A DNA stretch of 64,000 bases from Paenibacillus sp. BSR1-1 (GTDB lineage: Bacteria > Bacillota > Bacilli > Bacillales > Cytobacillaceae), in NCBI RefSeq assembly GCF_030403775.1, contig NZ_JAQMWQ010000004.1:1-64000 (forward strand), written 5' to 3'. The notes under the pieces are model-generated. The model worked only from the letters and a program-made list of their open reading frames with translations, was not told where the DNA came from and ran no database searches. A program made the translations under genes and the position numbers. Below are positions 15,026 through 23,225 of this stretch, piece by piece (positions within the stretch are counted from its first letter, which is position 1; each line of letters starts with the position of its first letter).

Positions 15026-15581
15026 TTTCTCTTTTTGGTGAGTTTTTAATCAGCTTAATCTCTCCGTGTTTAGGGACTAGTTCACTGATGTTTTCATACC
15101 CTTCATCACTTTTGTCTTCCACTGAATATTCCTTATAAGAGAAGCAAAAAAGTTTACGTTCAACTCTTCCTTTCTCACCAATTAGATTGAACCAGTTTTG
15201 GGCTACGTAAAAAGGATTCATCAGCAATCGATCAATAATAAAAGAGATTCGGTCCTTTTCTTCCCCTGGATTAAATTTTATTTTAGAAGATAAGGCCAGA
15301 ATGAAATAGTTTTTAAACTTATCTAATTCTAATAATTGAAGATGATAGTTCTCATGCTGTTTTTGATTGAAATCCGTCAGGACTGTTTTAATGCTTTTTT
15401 CAATATCAATATCAAATTTACTTGCATCTCTCCAAGTCGATAAACGCGAATCAAAAATAGACAGAGTCAGGATATAATAGGCTGCAAAATTTTTGGGGTC
15501 AAATACTTTATTCACCAATTGCTTTTCATCTTCCGGTACAACAATAAACTTTTTATAGTCAGCAAAGAAATTTTCAATCAT
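15009..15581 (-). CDS. Hypothetical protein (190 aa)
   Basis: The product is hydrophilic and mostly helical by eye, without a signal peptide, with many Lys, Phe and Asp residues. The C-terminal 35 residues are charged and probably disordered. A compact terminator follows immediately. Neighbours are single genes of accessory character (DUF2161, methyltransferase, RCC1-like), and no operon partner is evident. I do not recognise the family. Confidence 0.65.
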   Translation of the reverse strand: MIENFFADYKKFIVVPEDEKQLVNKVFDPKNFAAYYILTLSIFDSRLSTWRDASKFDIDIEKSIKTVLTDFNQKQHENYHLQLLELDKFKNYFILALSSKIKFNPGEEKDRISFIIDRLLMNPFYVAQNWFNLIGEKGRVERKLFCFSYKEYSVEDKSDEGYENISELVPKHGEIKLIKNSPKREKISLP

Positions 15582-15824
15582 TCGTATACCTTCTTTCGAA
15601 CCTTGATAGAATTGATGAAAAATATTGCACTACTTTTTATCTATTATTTGTATTTAATATATTCCTTTATAAAAACCAAAAATCCTGCTTATTCTTCCAA
15701 AAATCCACATTTTTCACAACATTTAATCAAAAAGTCCTATTACAGTAAAATAAATGTCGTGACGGATCAACAATTTCGACATTGCCTGGCTCACAATAAA
15801 CGATTGTGCGTCTTATGTCTTTCT

Positions 15825-16562
15825 CTATAGTGACTTTTCCTCACTTAAATTATCATCCAAGTAATATTTTAAAAGATCAGGATATTCCTTTATTTCTTCA
15901 CGGCCCTTCTCACTTATGACATAGGTCCCTCTCTTGATCCGTTCGAACCAGCCGTAATAGTTTTGAATGAGAATGGATGAAGTTTTGTCTCTAGTGCCCA
16001 TTTTGATTAAATTTTTCGGGGATAAGGGACCAAATTGCTGTAGGTAACAAGCAATTTGGATACAGTTTTCTTTATAAGCTGTCATGATTTTGGTCCGATT
16101 GCTTCCACCAACATTGAAATCGGCACTTCGCCCATTGATTTCCTTCAAAACAGATTCTCGCTTTAACTTGCTTTGCCCCATACTTTTACGCCGGTCAAAC
16201 GCAGCTGGGTGAAGGATGACTTCAGCTTTTGCCCGTTTTCCGGAGCTCGAAACCACAATTAATCCCAACTCCAGCCTTCTAATTAAATGGCACTTTTCTG
16301 CCCAGCGTTTAGAATTTAACCGATGCTTTGGTTTTGGAATGGCGATGTAAACTTTATCTGTTAACCGTTGACGTTTAGCGGCCTGGATAAGTAAATCAAC
16401 ACTTAACGTAAGCTTTAATTCGATAATTACTAACTCTTCGTCTTTAACTGCAACCATATCACAATCTTTTACTTCTCCGTAAACCTCATAGCCTTCCTTT
16501 ACAAAAAAAGTCTGAATTGGTTTATACAAATCTTTTTCTTGGAGCTTTTTTGTTTCCTTCAT
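15825..16562 (-). CDS. DUF2161 family putative PD-(D/E)XK phosphodiesterase
   Basis: The 245-residue protein starts with a nuclease-like core: Asp35 (CDMVAV), then Glu48-Leu-Lys50 in LVIIELKL, the D...ExK arrangement of the PD-(D/E)XK superfamily, followed by LIQAAKRQRLTDKVYIAIP, characteristic of DUF2161. The C-terminal half (about 165-235) looks like a winged-helix domain (CYLQQFGPLSPKNLIKMG, YGWFERIKRGTYVISEKG). DNA or RNA cleavage is an inference from the fold. The gene stands alone with its own promoter gap. Confidence 0.78.
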   Translation of the reverse strand: MKETKKLQEKDLYKPIQTFFVKEGYEVYGEVKDCDMVAVKDEELVIIELKLTLSVDLLIQAAKRQRLTDKVYIAIPKPKHRLNSKRWAEKCHLIRRLELGLIVVSSSGKRAKAEVILHPAAFDRRKSMGQSKLKRESVLKEINGRSADFNVGGSNRTKIMTAYKENCIQIACYLQQFGPLSPKNLIKMGTRDKTSSILIQNYYGWFERIKRGTYVISEKGREEIKEYPDLLKYYLDDNLSEEKSL

Positions 16563-16665
16563 ACACGAACACCTTCCAATTCAAACCGTATTTCCTATTA
16601 ATAATAAATTTAACTTAAATATTGTTGTTGGAAAAGGATTTATCTTTTTGCGTTTAATAAAAATA

Positions 16666-16710
16666 CCCGGTATCTCCTCCAAAAATGATTGGATCATACC
16701 GAGTAGATGA
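16666..16710 (-). terminator. Terminator after the 16730 methyltransferase gene
   Basis: On the minus strand TACTCGGTAT pairs with ATACCGGGTA across an inner CCAATC...GG loop and is followed by TTTTT. Confidence 0.6.
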
Positions 16711-16729
16711 CTTTAAATCTTAAATGCGG

Positions 16730-17926
16730 TTAATCAGTTAACATAATATATTTATTGTCTTCTAGATTATTATACTGAACCATTGGTCCCAAGTGACTAA
16801 ACTGCCTCATTACTTCCTCTATCAGCGATTGGGCATCTTCGTATGCCCCGGCAGGAAGAATATCCAAATGACGATACCCCATGTTCCCATAACTATAGAC
16901 AAGCAGAAAACTCTTAGTCTCCCAAATTTCAAAGCGAAACACATGCCAGTGGTTGGGCACATCCAGATAATAGCCTGATTGAAATGTTTTCTTCCCCAAC
17001 CGATGGTAGGCAATCTCAGCTTTTGCCCCGCTGTAAGATTCCCCGGCCTCTAATACTATTGAATGATCTTTCGTATAAAAGCACTCTATACCTTCTTGGG
17101 TTGCTAAGCCTGTCTCGCTTTTTGACACCACAACTATCGGAGAACACTTATCCGTTCCAAACTCATTATAATCGATAATGTCGCATTTATCCCATTGGAC
17201 ATGAAGGTTTACTTGGTTCAGTGAATTTGCCCACTTCCCAAGATCTGCGGGATTTTCCAATCGCTCAAAAGAGAGATAGGTGCCATCCTCAGTTAGCAAA
17301 TCATCAACTATTTGTAAATATCTCCAGTTTCTATACGTGGGATTTTTCTTCAAGTAATCTTGCAGGGACCAATACTTTGGGAAGAATATAGGCCCCATAA
17401 TCTCATGAAAGGTTCGCACAGAAATAATAAGATCAATAGAATTCATCAAAAAACGTTCCCTTAAATCCAAAAATTCGATTCTATAAAAGCTCACATTTGC
17501 AAGTCCGAGCTGCTTAGCCAACTCGTTGGCACACTGGATTCCATTCTCTGACTGATCAATTCCAATAATCTCCGCATCTGGAAAACGAGTAGCGTACCAG
17601 CATGCCAATACCCCATTATCACAACCGATTTCCAAAATTCGCTTAGGCTTCAGTTTTTTTTGCTGGTTAATCCAAGACAGGATAGACTTATGATAAGACA
17701 TCGTCCATGATTCGACTGCCAAACTGAAAGGCAGTGAAGCATTCTTTACATCATAAAAGTTCCCCTGCTTCTCACGGCAAAGTAACGGTTCCAGTTCCTC
17801 GGCCAAGACTGAATCTACTCCCCTAACGTGCTTCCAATAGCTGCGCTTGCTTTTACAGTCCTTGATTCTCAGTGTCTTATAATAGGATGATATACTTGGT
17901 TTCCTTTGTTTCGTCTCGATTGGCAT
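16730..17926 (-). CDS. Class I SAM-dependent methyltransferase (398 aa)
   Basis: Motif I is RILEIGCDNGVLACWYATRF (about residues 97-116), with the acidic ribose-binding residue in IIGIDQSENGIQCANEL and motif IV-like IDLIISVRTFHEI. About 90 residues precede the methyltransferase fold, and a further 120-residue C-terminal part (after about 280) is rich in aromatic and beta-type segments and may recognise the substrate. Substrate unknown. Single gene with its own terminator. Confidence 0.82.
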   Translation of the reverse strand: MPIETKQRKPSISSYYKTLRIKDCKSKRSYWKHVRGVDSVLAEELEPLLCREKQGNFYDVKNASLPFSLAVESWTMSYHKSILSWINQQKKLKPKRILEIGCDNGVLACWYATRFPDAEIIGIDQSENGIQCANELAKQLGLANVSFYRIEFLDLRERFLMNSIDLIISVRTFHEIMGPIFFPKYWSLQDYLKKNPTYRNWRYLQIVDDLLTEDGTYLSFERLENPADLGKWANSLNQVNLHVQWDKCDIIDYNEFGTDKCSPIVVVSKSETGLATQEGIECFYTKDHSIVLEAGESYSGAKAEIAYHRLGKKTFQSGYYLDVPNHWHVFRFEIWETKSFLLVYSYGNMGYRHLDILPAGAYEDAQSLIEEVMRQFSHLGPMVQYNNLEDNKYIMLTD

Positions 17927-18082
17927 GCTTTATCTCCAGTTTTGTAAAATTATTACTACATATTAGGACTTGGTCTTAAAAATAGATAGTTTTATTATAA
18001 TTGGTATTTGTTAATTTTTCAAAAAATTTCTTTATTAATATCAGTTGCTGAAAGTTTATTAATAGGATAAGCCCATTTGATC

Positions 18083-18117
18083 ATAAAAAAAGACTGAACG
18101 GAAATACCGTTCAGTCC
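18083..18117 (-). terminator. Terminator of the RCC1-like gene
   Basis: GACTGAACGG and CCGTTCAGTC form a perfect 10-bp stem with a 5-base loop, followed by seven T residues on the minus strand. It overlaps the stop codon region. Confidence 0.9.
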
Positions 18118-19028
18118 ATTAAAAATATCTTACACAATGCCGGCAGTTTAATGCCGCGCCAGCCGCTTACATCACATTGGCCATATTCGTTATCGCCCAC
18201 AGCAAGCACTGTTCCGTCCGATTTAAGCCCGACGGTATGGGCACAACCCGCCGTTATCGCCACAATATCGTGCCAATCACTAACATTGCATTGGCCATAC
18301 TCATTCCAACCCGCAGCAGCCACCGTTCCATCCGATTTAAGTCCGATGGTATGATTACTACCCGCCGCTATCGCCACAATACTGCGCCAGCCGCTTACAT
18401 TGCATTGGTCATGTTTATTCAAACCAACGGCCGTCACCGTTCCGTCCGATTTAAGCCCGATGGTATGAAGATAACCCGCCCCAACCGCCACAATACCGCA
18501 CCAGCCGCTCACATTGCATTGGCGGTACCGATTATTACCCACAGCCGTCACCGTTCCGTCCGATTTAAGCCCGATGGTATGCCAGTCACCCGCCGCGACC
18601 GCGACAATATCATGCCAGCCGCTTACATTGCATTCACCTTCATTATTTCGGCCCACTGCTACAACCGTGCCATCTGATTTAAGCCCTATGGTATGACACC
18701 AACCCGCCGCAACCGCTGCAATATCGCGCCAGTCGTATACCTCGCATTGGTCATGCTTATTCCAACCCACAGCCGCCATAGTGCTGTCAGATTTAAGACC
18801 GATTGTAAGAACATTACCCGTGTTTTTCGCCATATGAACATTACCCGCCGCGACCGCCACAATATCGCGCCAGCCGCTTACATCACATTGGCCATATTTA
18901 TTATCACCCACAGCCATCACCGTGCCGTCCGATTTAAGCCCAACGGTATGACGACGCCCCGCCGCTATGGTATCTTTAGTCCATCGTTTCACCTTTAACA
19001 TTGCTTCTTTCGGTGAAATGTAATCCAT
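18111..19028 (-). CDS. RCC1-like seven-repeat beta-propeller protein
   Basis: The 305-residue protein consists of seven tandem copies of a unit of about 41 residues, consensus HTIGLKSDGTVxAVGxNxxGQCNVSGWxDIVAVAAG, matching RCC1 repeats. Seven units would close one beta-propeller. The second unit carries a short insert (around NTGNVL). The repeats are also very similar as DNA (123-bp period), implying recent expansion or gene conversion, and are richer in GC than the surroundings. There is no signal peptide; the first 18 residues are charged. RCC1 domains bind proteins or nucleic acids; the partner here is unknown. Gene ends in a strong terminator. Confidence 0.88.
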   Translation of the reverse strand: MDYISPKEAMLKVKRWTKDTIAAGRRHTVGLKSDGTVMAVGDNKYGQCDVSGWRDIVAVAAGNVHMAKNTGNVLTIGLKSDSTMAAVGWNKHDQCEVYDWRDIAAVAAGWCHTIGLKSDGTVVAVGRNNEGECNVSGWHDIVAVAAGDWHTIGLKSDGTVTAVGNNRYRQCNVSGWCGIVAVGAGYLHTIGLKSDGTVTAVGLNKHDQCNVSGWRSIVAIAAGSNHTIGLKSDGTVAAAGWNEYGQCNVSDWHDIVAITAGCAHTVGLKSDGTVLAVGDNEYGQCDVSGWRGIKLPALCKIFLMD

Positions 19029-19142
19029 GTCTTACCTCCTTGAAAATATGTAACTGTATGATTTTATGATAATGGAATCATATCTTACTGTCCTTTTAGT
19101 TTAGTCCATTATTGTAATTTATTGAGATAGATAAGGTGAACT

Positions 19143-19174
19143 AAAAAGCCGTTTCCGACTGGAAACGGCTTTAA
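19143..19174 (-). terminator. Terminator of the HEPN-CBS/membrane protein unit
   Basis: AAAGCCGTTTCC and GGAAACGGCTTT form a perfect 12-bp stem with a 4-base loop and a following T-rich tract on the minus strand. Confidence 0.88.
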
Positions 19175-19197
19175 AGCTTCCGTGATAAACCTTAATT

Positions 19198-19950
19198 TTA
19201 ATTATCAACCGTATAATCAATCTCGATTAAATCCCAAGCAGTAACCATACCAAGAGGTTTTTCATCTGATTTTCCATTTTCAGTGATGATAACCACTTCT
19301 AATTCCACTTTTTCCTTATGCTTTCTTTCGTAGATATCCTCAATCGAAAAAATGTCTATTGATTTTGGGACGAACTCGATGGGATGGTTTTTGACATCTC
19401 TTAATATGTCCCCAACCTTAATATCCGTTAAATCCACTACTGTATTAATGATATTACCAGCCATCCAATTGACAATATCTCCTGTTTTCAATAAACCAAC
19501 ACATCTGTTATCTTGATAAACAGGATATTGAGAATATCCGTGCTCTTTTATGGCCTGCAGAATAAATAAAATACTATCTTCAAAATCACAGAAAATAACT
19601 TCTTTTGTTGCAATAGAAAGGGCGTAATTCGGTTTGTTAAAAATGGTTGAAATCCATTCAATATGTTTTACTACATCGTCGTGGGGTTCAGCAATATAAA
19701 AACCGAGTTCTTTCTTATCATGAACAAGTGAGTTTCTAAGTTTAGCATATTGTTTAAGATCGTCGTAATATTTGTTTATTATTTGATGTTTTCTCGCACC
19801 CATATCAAGCAGTACCTTAAACCGATCATCATTCAATTTTACGATCGATTTTAATGATTCGTGAATTTGGTTAAAGGCAACCTCAAAACGCTCTGATAAA
19901 TGATGTTCTTGTTTAATCAAGCTCATAAACCTTGTAATCTCCTCATTCAA
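19198..19950 (-). CDS. HEPN-motif protein with C-terminal CBS domains
   Basis: The 250-residue protein has a helical N-terminal part (1-100) containing RNSLVH (Arg72 to His77), a fit to the R-[N/D/H]-x3-H catalytic motif of HEPN ribonucleases. The C-terminal part (about 105-248) resembles a CBS pair: FCDFEDSILFILQAIKEHGYSQYPVYQDNRCVGLLKTGDIVNW and GMVTAWDLIEI. CBS pairs bind adenosine nucleotides, so nucleotide-gated RNase activity is a possibility. It starts 12 bases after the stop of the membrane-protein gene (19963-21495) and shares its terminator, so the two form an operon. The function is inferred, not known. Confidence 0.7.
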   Translation of the reverse strand: MNEEITRFMSLIKQEHHLSERFEVAFNQIHESLKSIVKLNDDRFKVLLDMGARKHQIINKYYDDLKQYAKLRNSLVHDKKELGFYIAEPHDDVVKHIEWISTIFNKPNYALSIATKEVIFCDFEDSILFILQAIKEHGYSQYPVYQDNRCVGLLKTGDIVNWMAGNIINTVVDLTDIKVGDILRDVKNHPIEFVPKSIDIFSIEDIYERKHKEKVELEVVIITENGKSDEKPLGMVTAWDLIEIDYTVDN

Positions 19951-19962
19951 AATATCAATATA

Positions 19963-21495
19963 TTACATTTCATTATTAGAACTTTCTATAGTCTTCCACT
20001 TCTTTTTCACACTTACAAAAGCTCCAATTCCTAAAAGAATTAAACCAATCGAGATGTACAGCATAGCTTTGTTGGCTGAGTAATGAAAATACGGTACATT
20101 TGATTTGATAAACAAATCAGCAAGTACAGACCAGGTTCCAGTAATGGCGGAAAAAACAACAAAAACAGTCGACCAGAGTAAAAAAGTATCCGCATGTTTT
20201 TCCTTACGCAGGACTTCCAAATTTGCTTTTCGTTCCTGTTCATCCTTATCCTTCTGTCTCTGCAGCTCTTGCTGCAGCTCAGCAACGGAGGATAAAGCAT
20301 CCAACTCCAGATGGAGGTCCTGCTTCAACTCCTCTATCTGCAGACATTTTTCGATTCGTTCATATAAAGCCTGCTGATGCGTGATGCTGGATACATGCTT
20401 AAAAAAGCTCCTAAGGATAAAATAATTGATTTCTTTACGCAGCTTTTGAATTTTTTCACATTCCGTTGTACTCAATTGTTCAGATTGCGGCATATCTTGC
20501 GCTCTTGAATTTAATGCCAAAAGAGCATAACGTTGATGCAAGGCAATGATATAAATATAAAAGTAAGATTGTTCCAGGTTGGACTGATAATTTCCATTAA
20601 AAAATTCATTCGTCACATCATCCTTTGTCAAATGGACAACATTCGTCAATCCTTCCAAAGAAACGCCCCAATAACTGTTGTCAAACAACTGGATGATTTG
20701 TGGGTTATCATTAAGCATTAGCTCTTTAGAAGCGGGTTTATAAGATTCCTTAAAGGATCTTCTTAACTTAAATAAATACTCTCCTAATAACTTTTCCTTA
20801 TCTTCCACTTTTTCAAACGTTTTTTCAAGCATGATAGAATTGTAAACGATGGCACCTTCTGGCTCATTTTTTTCAGAAGAAAAATAGCGGTCTACCTTAA
20901 TCGGTTCCAATAGATTCATGGCGATACTGGACATGGTACGTTGAGAATCTTCCGGATTTTCAGAGGAAATCTCAGCACTTTTTCTGGTTATGTAATATTC
21001 CTTTTGATCCAATAATTGCGATTTATAAAGGTGGTGCAGGTGTTTAATATAATAATTGGTGCTGATAATTTGATCCAAATTATTATTTGTGTGCGTGACT
21101 TCAAATGTCAAAAAGCCGACTTTCGTTTCAAACAGAAATAAGGAAACCTTCGGAACCTTGAATATGTATTCACCTTTTTTCGTTAACAAATAGAACTTGT
21201 GAGATGCATTTTGAGGAAGATTATATTTTTCTCTTGATTCATCTTTTAGAATGTATTCTCTTCCAATTGTACCGTTTCCGAAACTAGCATCATCAAACTG
21301 AATGAGATTTTTAACATGATCTAAGATATTTTTCCTTGCAACCTTTTTAGGAACATCCCAGTCACTATTGATAAGCGTTTCATGAAGAAGTTTATAATCT
21401 TCTTTTAACGTGAACGGAATGATAAATACGGTTTTACTTTTATTTAAATTTACATTTAAAACTGTTTCATTTTGAACTTCATAGGACATTAACAA
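19963..21495 (-). CDS. Large protein with coiled coil and two C-terminal membrane helices
   Basis: A 510-residue protein. About 430 residues of soluble, mixed alpha/beta character are followed by a Gln/Glu/Lys-rich coiled coil (about 385-435) and two membrane helices (about 437-462 and 477-496) near the C-terminus. This architecture, a large cytoplasmic domain, long helix and two TM segments, recalls CorA-like proteins, but the GMN signature of CorA is absent. It begins with TTG 7 bases after GAGGTGG, or ATG two codons later. First gene of the pair with the HEPN-CBS protein. I do not recognise the family. Confidence 0.75.
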   Translation of the reverse strand: MLMSYEVQNETVLNVNLNKSKTVFIIPFTLKEDYKLLHETLINSDWDVPKKVARKNILDHVKNLIQFDDASFGNGTIGREYILKDESREKYNLPQNASHKFYLLTKKGEYIFKVPKVSLFLFETKVGFLTFEVTHTNNNLDQIISTNYYIKHLHHLYKSQLLDQKEYYITRKSAEISSENPEDSQRTMSSIAMNLLEPIKVDRYFSSEKNEPEGAIVYNSIMLEKTFEKVEDKEKLLGEYLFKLRRSFKESYKPASKELMLNDNPQIIQLFDNSYWGVSLEGLTNVVHLTKDDVTNEFFNGNYQSNLEQSYFYIYIIALHQRYALLALNSRAQDMPQSEQLSTTECEKIQKLRKEINYFILRSFFKHVSSITHQQALYERIEKCLQIEELKQDLHLELDALSSVAELQQELQRQKDKDEQERKANLEVLRKEKHADTFLLWSTVFVVFSAITGTWSVLADLFIKSNVPYFHYSANKAMLYISIGLILLGIGAFVSVKKKWKTIESSNNEM

Positions 21496-21615
21496 AACAA
21501 AGCCACCTCTGGAAAATAGATAAAAAAACCCAGAACTATTATACTACAAATATACTTAAATTTTGGAACATTTGGTACTATTTAAATTGATTCAAATGAT
21601 CCCAAATTTAAAATA

Positions 21616-21648
21616 AAAAGGATACTGTAAATAACAGTATCCTTAAAA
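21616..21648 (-). terminator. Terminator of the thiolase/DUF35 unit
   Basis: AAGGATACTGT and ACAGTATCCTT form a perfect 11-bp stem with a 5-base loop, followed on the minus strand by TTTTATTTT. Confidence 0.9.
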
Positions 21649-21677
21649 ACATATGATCAAACCAATTGCAATTAAAG

Positions 21678-21992
21678 TTAAACAAATTTTTCAAATACAA
21701 ATGTATTGTCAAAATATGAAATGCATTTTACTTTATCATCGATCACAACTTGATCTGTTACTCGGCCAGTCACTCGAAGTCCTTCTGATAATTCGATTAA
21801 AGCGACTGAATAAGGGGTGAGATGAGAAAACTCTTTTGAAGAAACATGGATCGTAGTATGTGAAAAAACCTTTCCTTCACCACTAATATTCTTTTGAAGT
21901 AATTCGTTATTTTTACAGTTTGGACAAATCCATTTACGTTGGACAAACTTTTTTTCGCACTGGGTACATTCATATACTTGAATCATTTCCAT
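21678..21992 (-). CDS. DUF35 OB-fold / zinc-ribbon acyl-CoA-associated protein
   Basis: The 104-residue protein has an N-terminal rubredoxin-like zinc ribbon (CTQCEKKF...CPNCKN) followed by an OB-fold (SGEGKVFSHTTIHVSS, TPYSVALIELSEGLRVTGRV). DUF35 proteins pair with SCP2-type thiolases, for example in retro-aldol or thiolytic cleavage of CoA esters and in steroid side-chain degradation. It starts 2 bases after the thiolase gene stop, so the two are surely co-translated. Confidence 0.88.
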   Translation of the reverse strand: MEMIQVYECTQCEKKFVQRKWICPNCKNNELLQKNISGEGKVFSHTTIHVSSKEFSHLTPYSVALIELSEGLRVTGRVTDQVVIDDKVKCISYFDNTFVFEKFV

Positions 21993-21994
21993 GT

Positions 21995-23131
21995 CTAGTT
22001 CACCCCTTCGAATATATGGACGGTGGAATAGGCCCCCGTACCACCTAGGTTCTGAGCCAATCCAATGTTTGCCCCTTCTACCTGATTGCAGCTTGTACCG
22101 CGAAGCTGGGAAACAATTTGATAGATTTGAGCAAGACCGGTCGCCCCTATCGGATGCCCTTTAGACAGCAGACCACCGCTTGTATTCACAGGTACTTTTC
22201 CTCCGTGCTTTGTTAGTCCCTGCTCTACCGCTTGCCAGCCAGAACCTTTTTTAAATAAGCCCAGTTCTTCAATGGCTATTATTTCAGTCATCGAGAAACA
22301 GTCGTGCAACTCTACTACATCAATATCCTCAGGACCAAGTCCTGCGATGTGATAGGCACGATTCGCTGACTCTTTTATCGCCGGAAAACTTAATATATCC
22401 TCTGCCTCCTGCAACTGGGTACTACCAGAAGCCTGTGCGGATGCGCGGACTATTACCCCTTTTTCTCCTTTTGAAAGGACAATAGCAACAGCACCATCTG
22501 TTGTGGGGGAGCAATCAAACAGGCCTAGAGGATCAGTAATAATCCTGGCATTCATAATTTCTTCCAAACTCGTCGTTTTTTTAAATTGTGCAATAGGATT
22601 GTTCATGGCGTACTCTCGATTTTTCAAAGCAACCATTGCTAAGTGCTTCTTAGATGCACCCGTTTCATAAAAATATCGATTGGCCAGCATGCCAAAAAAT
22701 CCCGGAAAGGTCAATCCGGCATGTTTTTCATTCGAGTCATTATCCATTGCTGCATTTATCGCCCTTGTCGATTCCTCTGTTGTGGCATGTTTCATTTTCT
22801 CCACACCAGCTATTAAAACATTCTCATATTCACCACTTTGAATCATTAAGAATGCCTGTCGAAAAGCAATGCCACCTGATGCACATGCACCTTCTACTTT
22901 TACAGCCGGGATAGGCCCTAATCCTAAATCATTCACTGTGATAGCCCCTAAAATTTCTTGATTGCTTAAAGAACCGGACATGAAATTTCCAATATAAACT
23001 GCATCTATTTTAGGAAAGTTCGCCTCTCTCAATGCATCCAGACAAGCGTCCAGGAGTAAGGTTTTTAATGAGGTGTTTTCATGTTTTCCGAATGGGGTAA
23101 TCCCCAATCCAGATACTGCGACTTTATTCAT
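21995..23131 (-). CDS. Thiolase family protein, SCP2/SCPx type
   Basis: The 378-residue thiolase-fold protein has the nucleophile region KVEGACASGGIAFRQAF (Cys about 82), ELHDCFSMTEI and the catalytic SKGHPIGATG. It should cleave or form a beta-ketoacyl-CoA or aldol-type CoA ester together with the DUF35 partner at 21678-21992. It lies downstream of an MFS transporter gene, separated by a terminator hairpin. Confidence 0.88.
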   Translation of the reverse strand: MNKVAVSGLGITPFGKHENTSLKTLLLDACLDALREANFPKIDAVYIGNFMSGSLSNQEILGAITVNDLGLGPIPAVKVEGACASGGIAFRQAFLMIQSGEYENVLIAGVEKMKHATTEESTRAINAAMDNDSNEKHAGLTFPGFFGMLANRYFYETGASKKHLAMVALKNREYAMNNPIAQFKKTTSLEEIMNARIITDPLGLFDCSPTTDGAVAIVLSKGEKGVIVRASAQASGSTQLQEAEDILSFPAIKESANRAYHIAGLGPEDIDVVELHDCFSMTEIIAIEELGLFKKGSGWQAVEQGLTKHGGKVPVNTSGGLLSKGHPIGATGLAQIYQIVSQLRGTSCNQVEGANIGLAQNLGGTGAYSTVHIFEGVN

Positions 23132-23171
23132 TTGGTACTCTCCCTCAGGGAATTGTCCCCTTTATTTGTTT

Positions 23172-23210
23172 ATTAAAATTCCATCAGCGGATAAACACTG
23201 ATGGAATTTT
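23172..23210 (-). terminator. Terminator between the MFS and thiolase genes
   Basis: AAAATTCCATCAG and CTGATGGAATTTT form a perfect 13-bp stem with a 10-base loop. It may end the ligase-MFS transcript or reduce read-through into the thiolase gene. Confidence 0.75.
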
Positions 23211-23225
23211 CTCTAACCTAACTTA

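Noticed and set aside
18177-18677. 166-residue plus-strand reading frame opposite the RCC1-like gene
   Set aside because: It is a shadow caused by the 123-bp repeats of the RCC1-like gene; no ribosome site and no coherent protein features.
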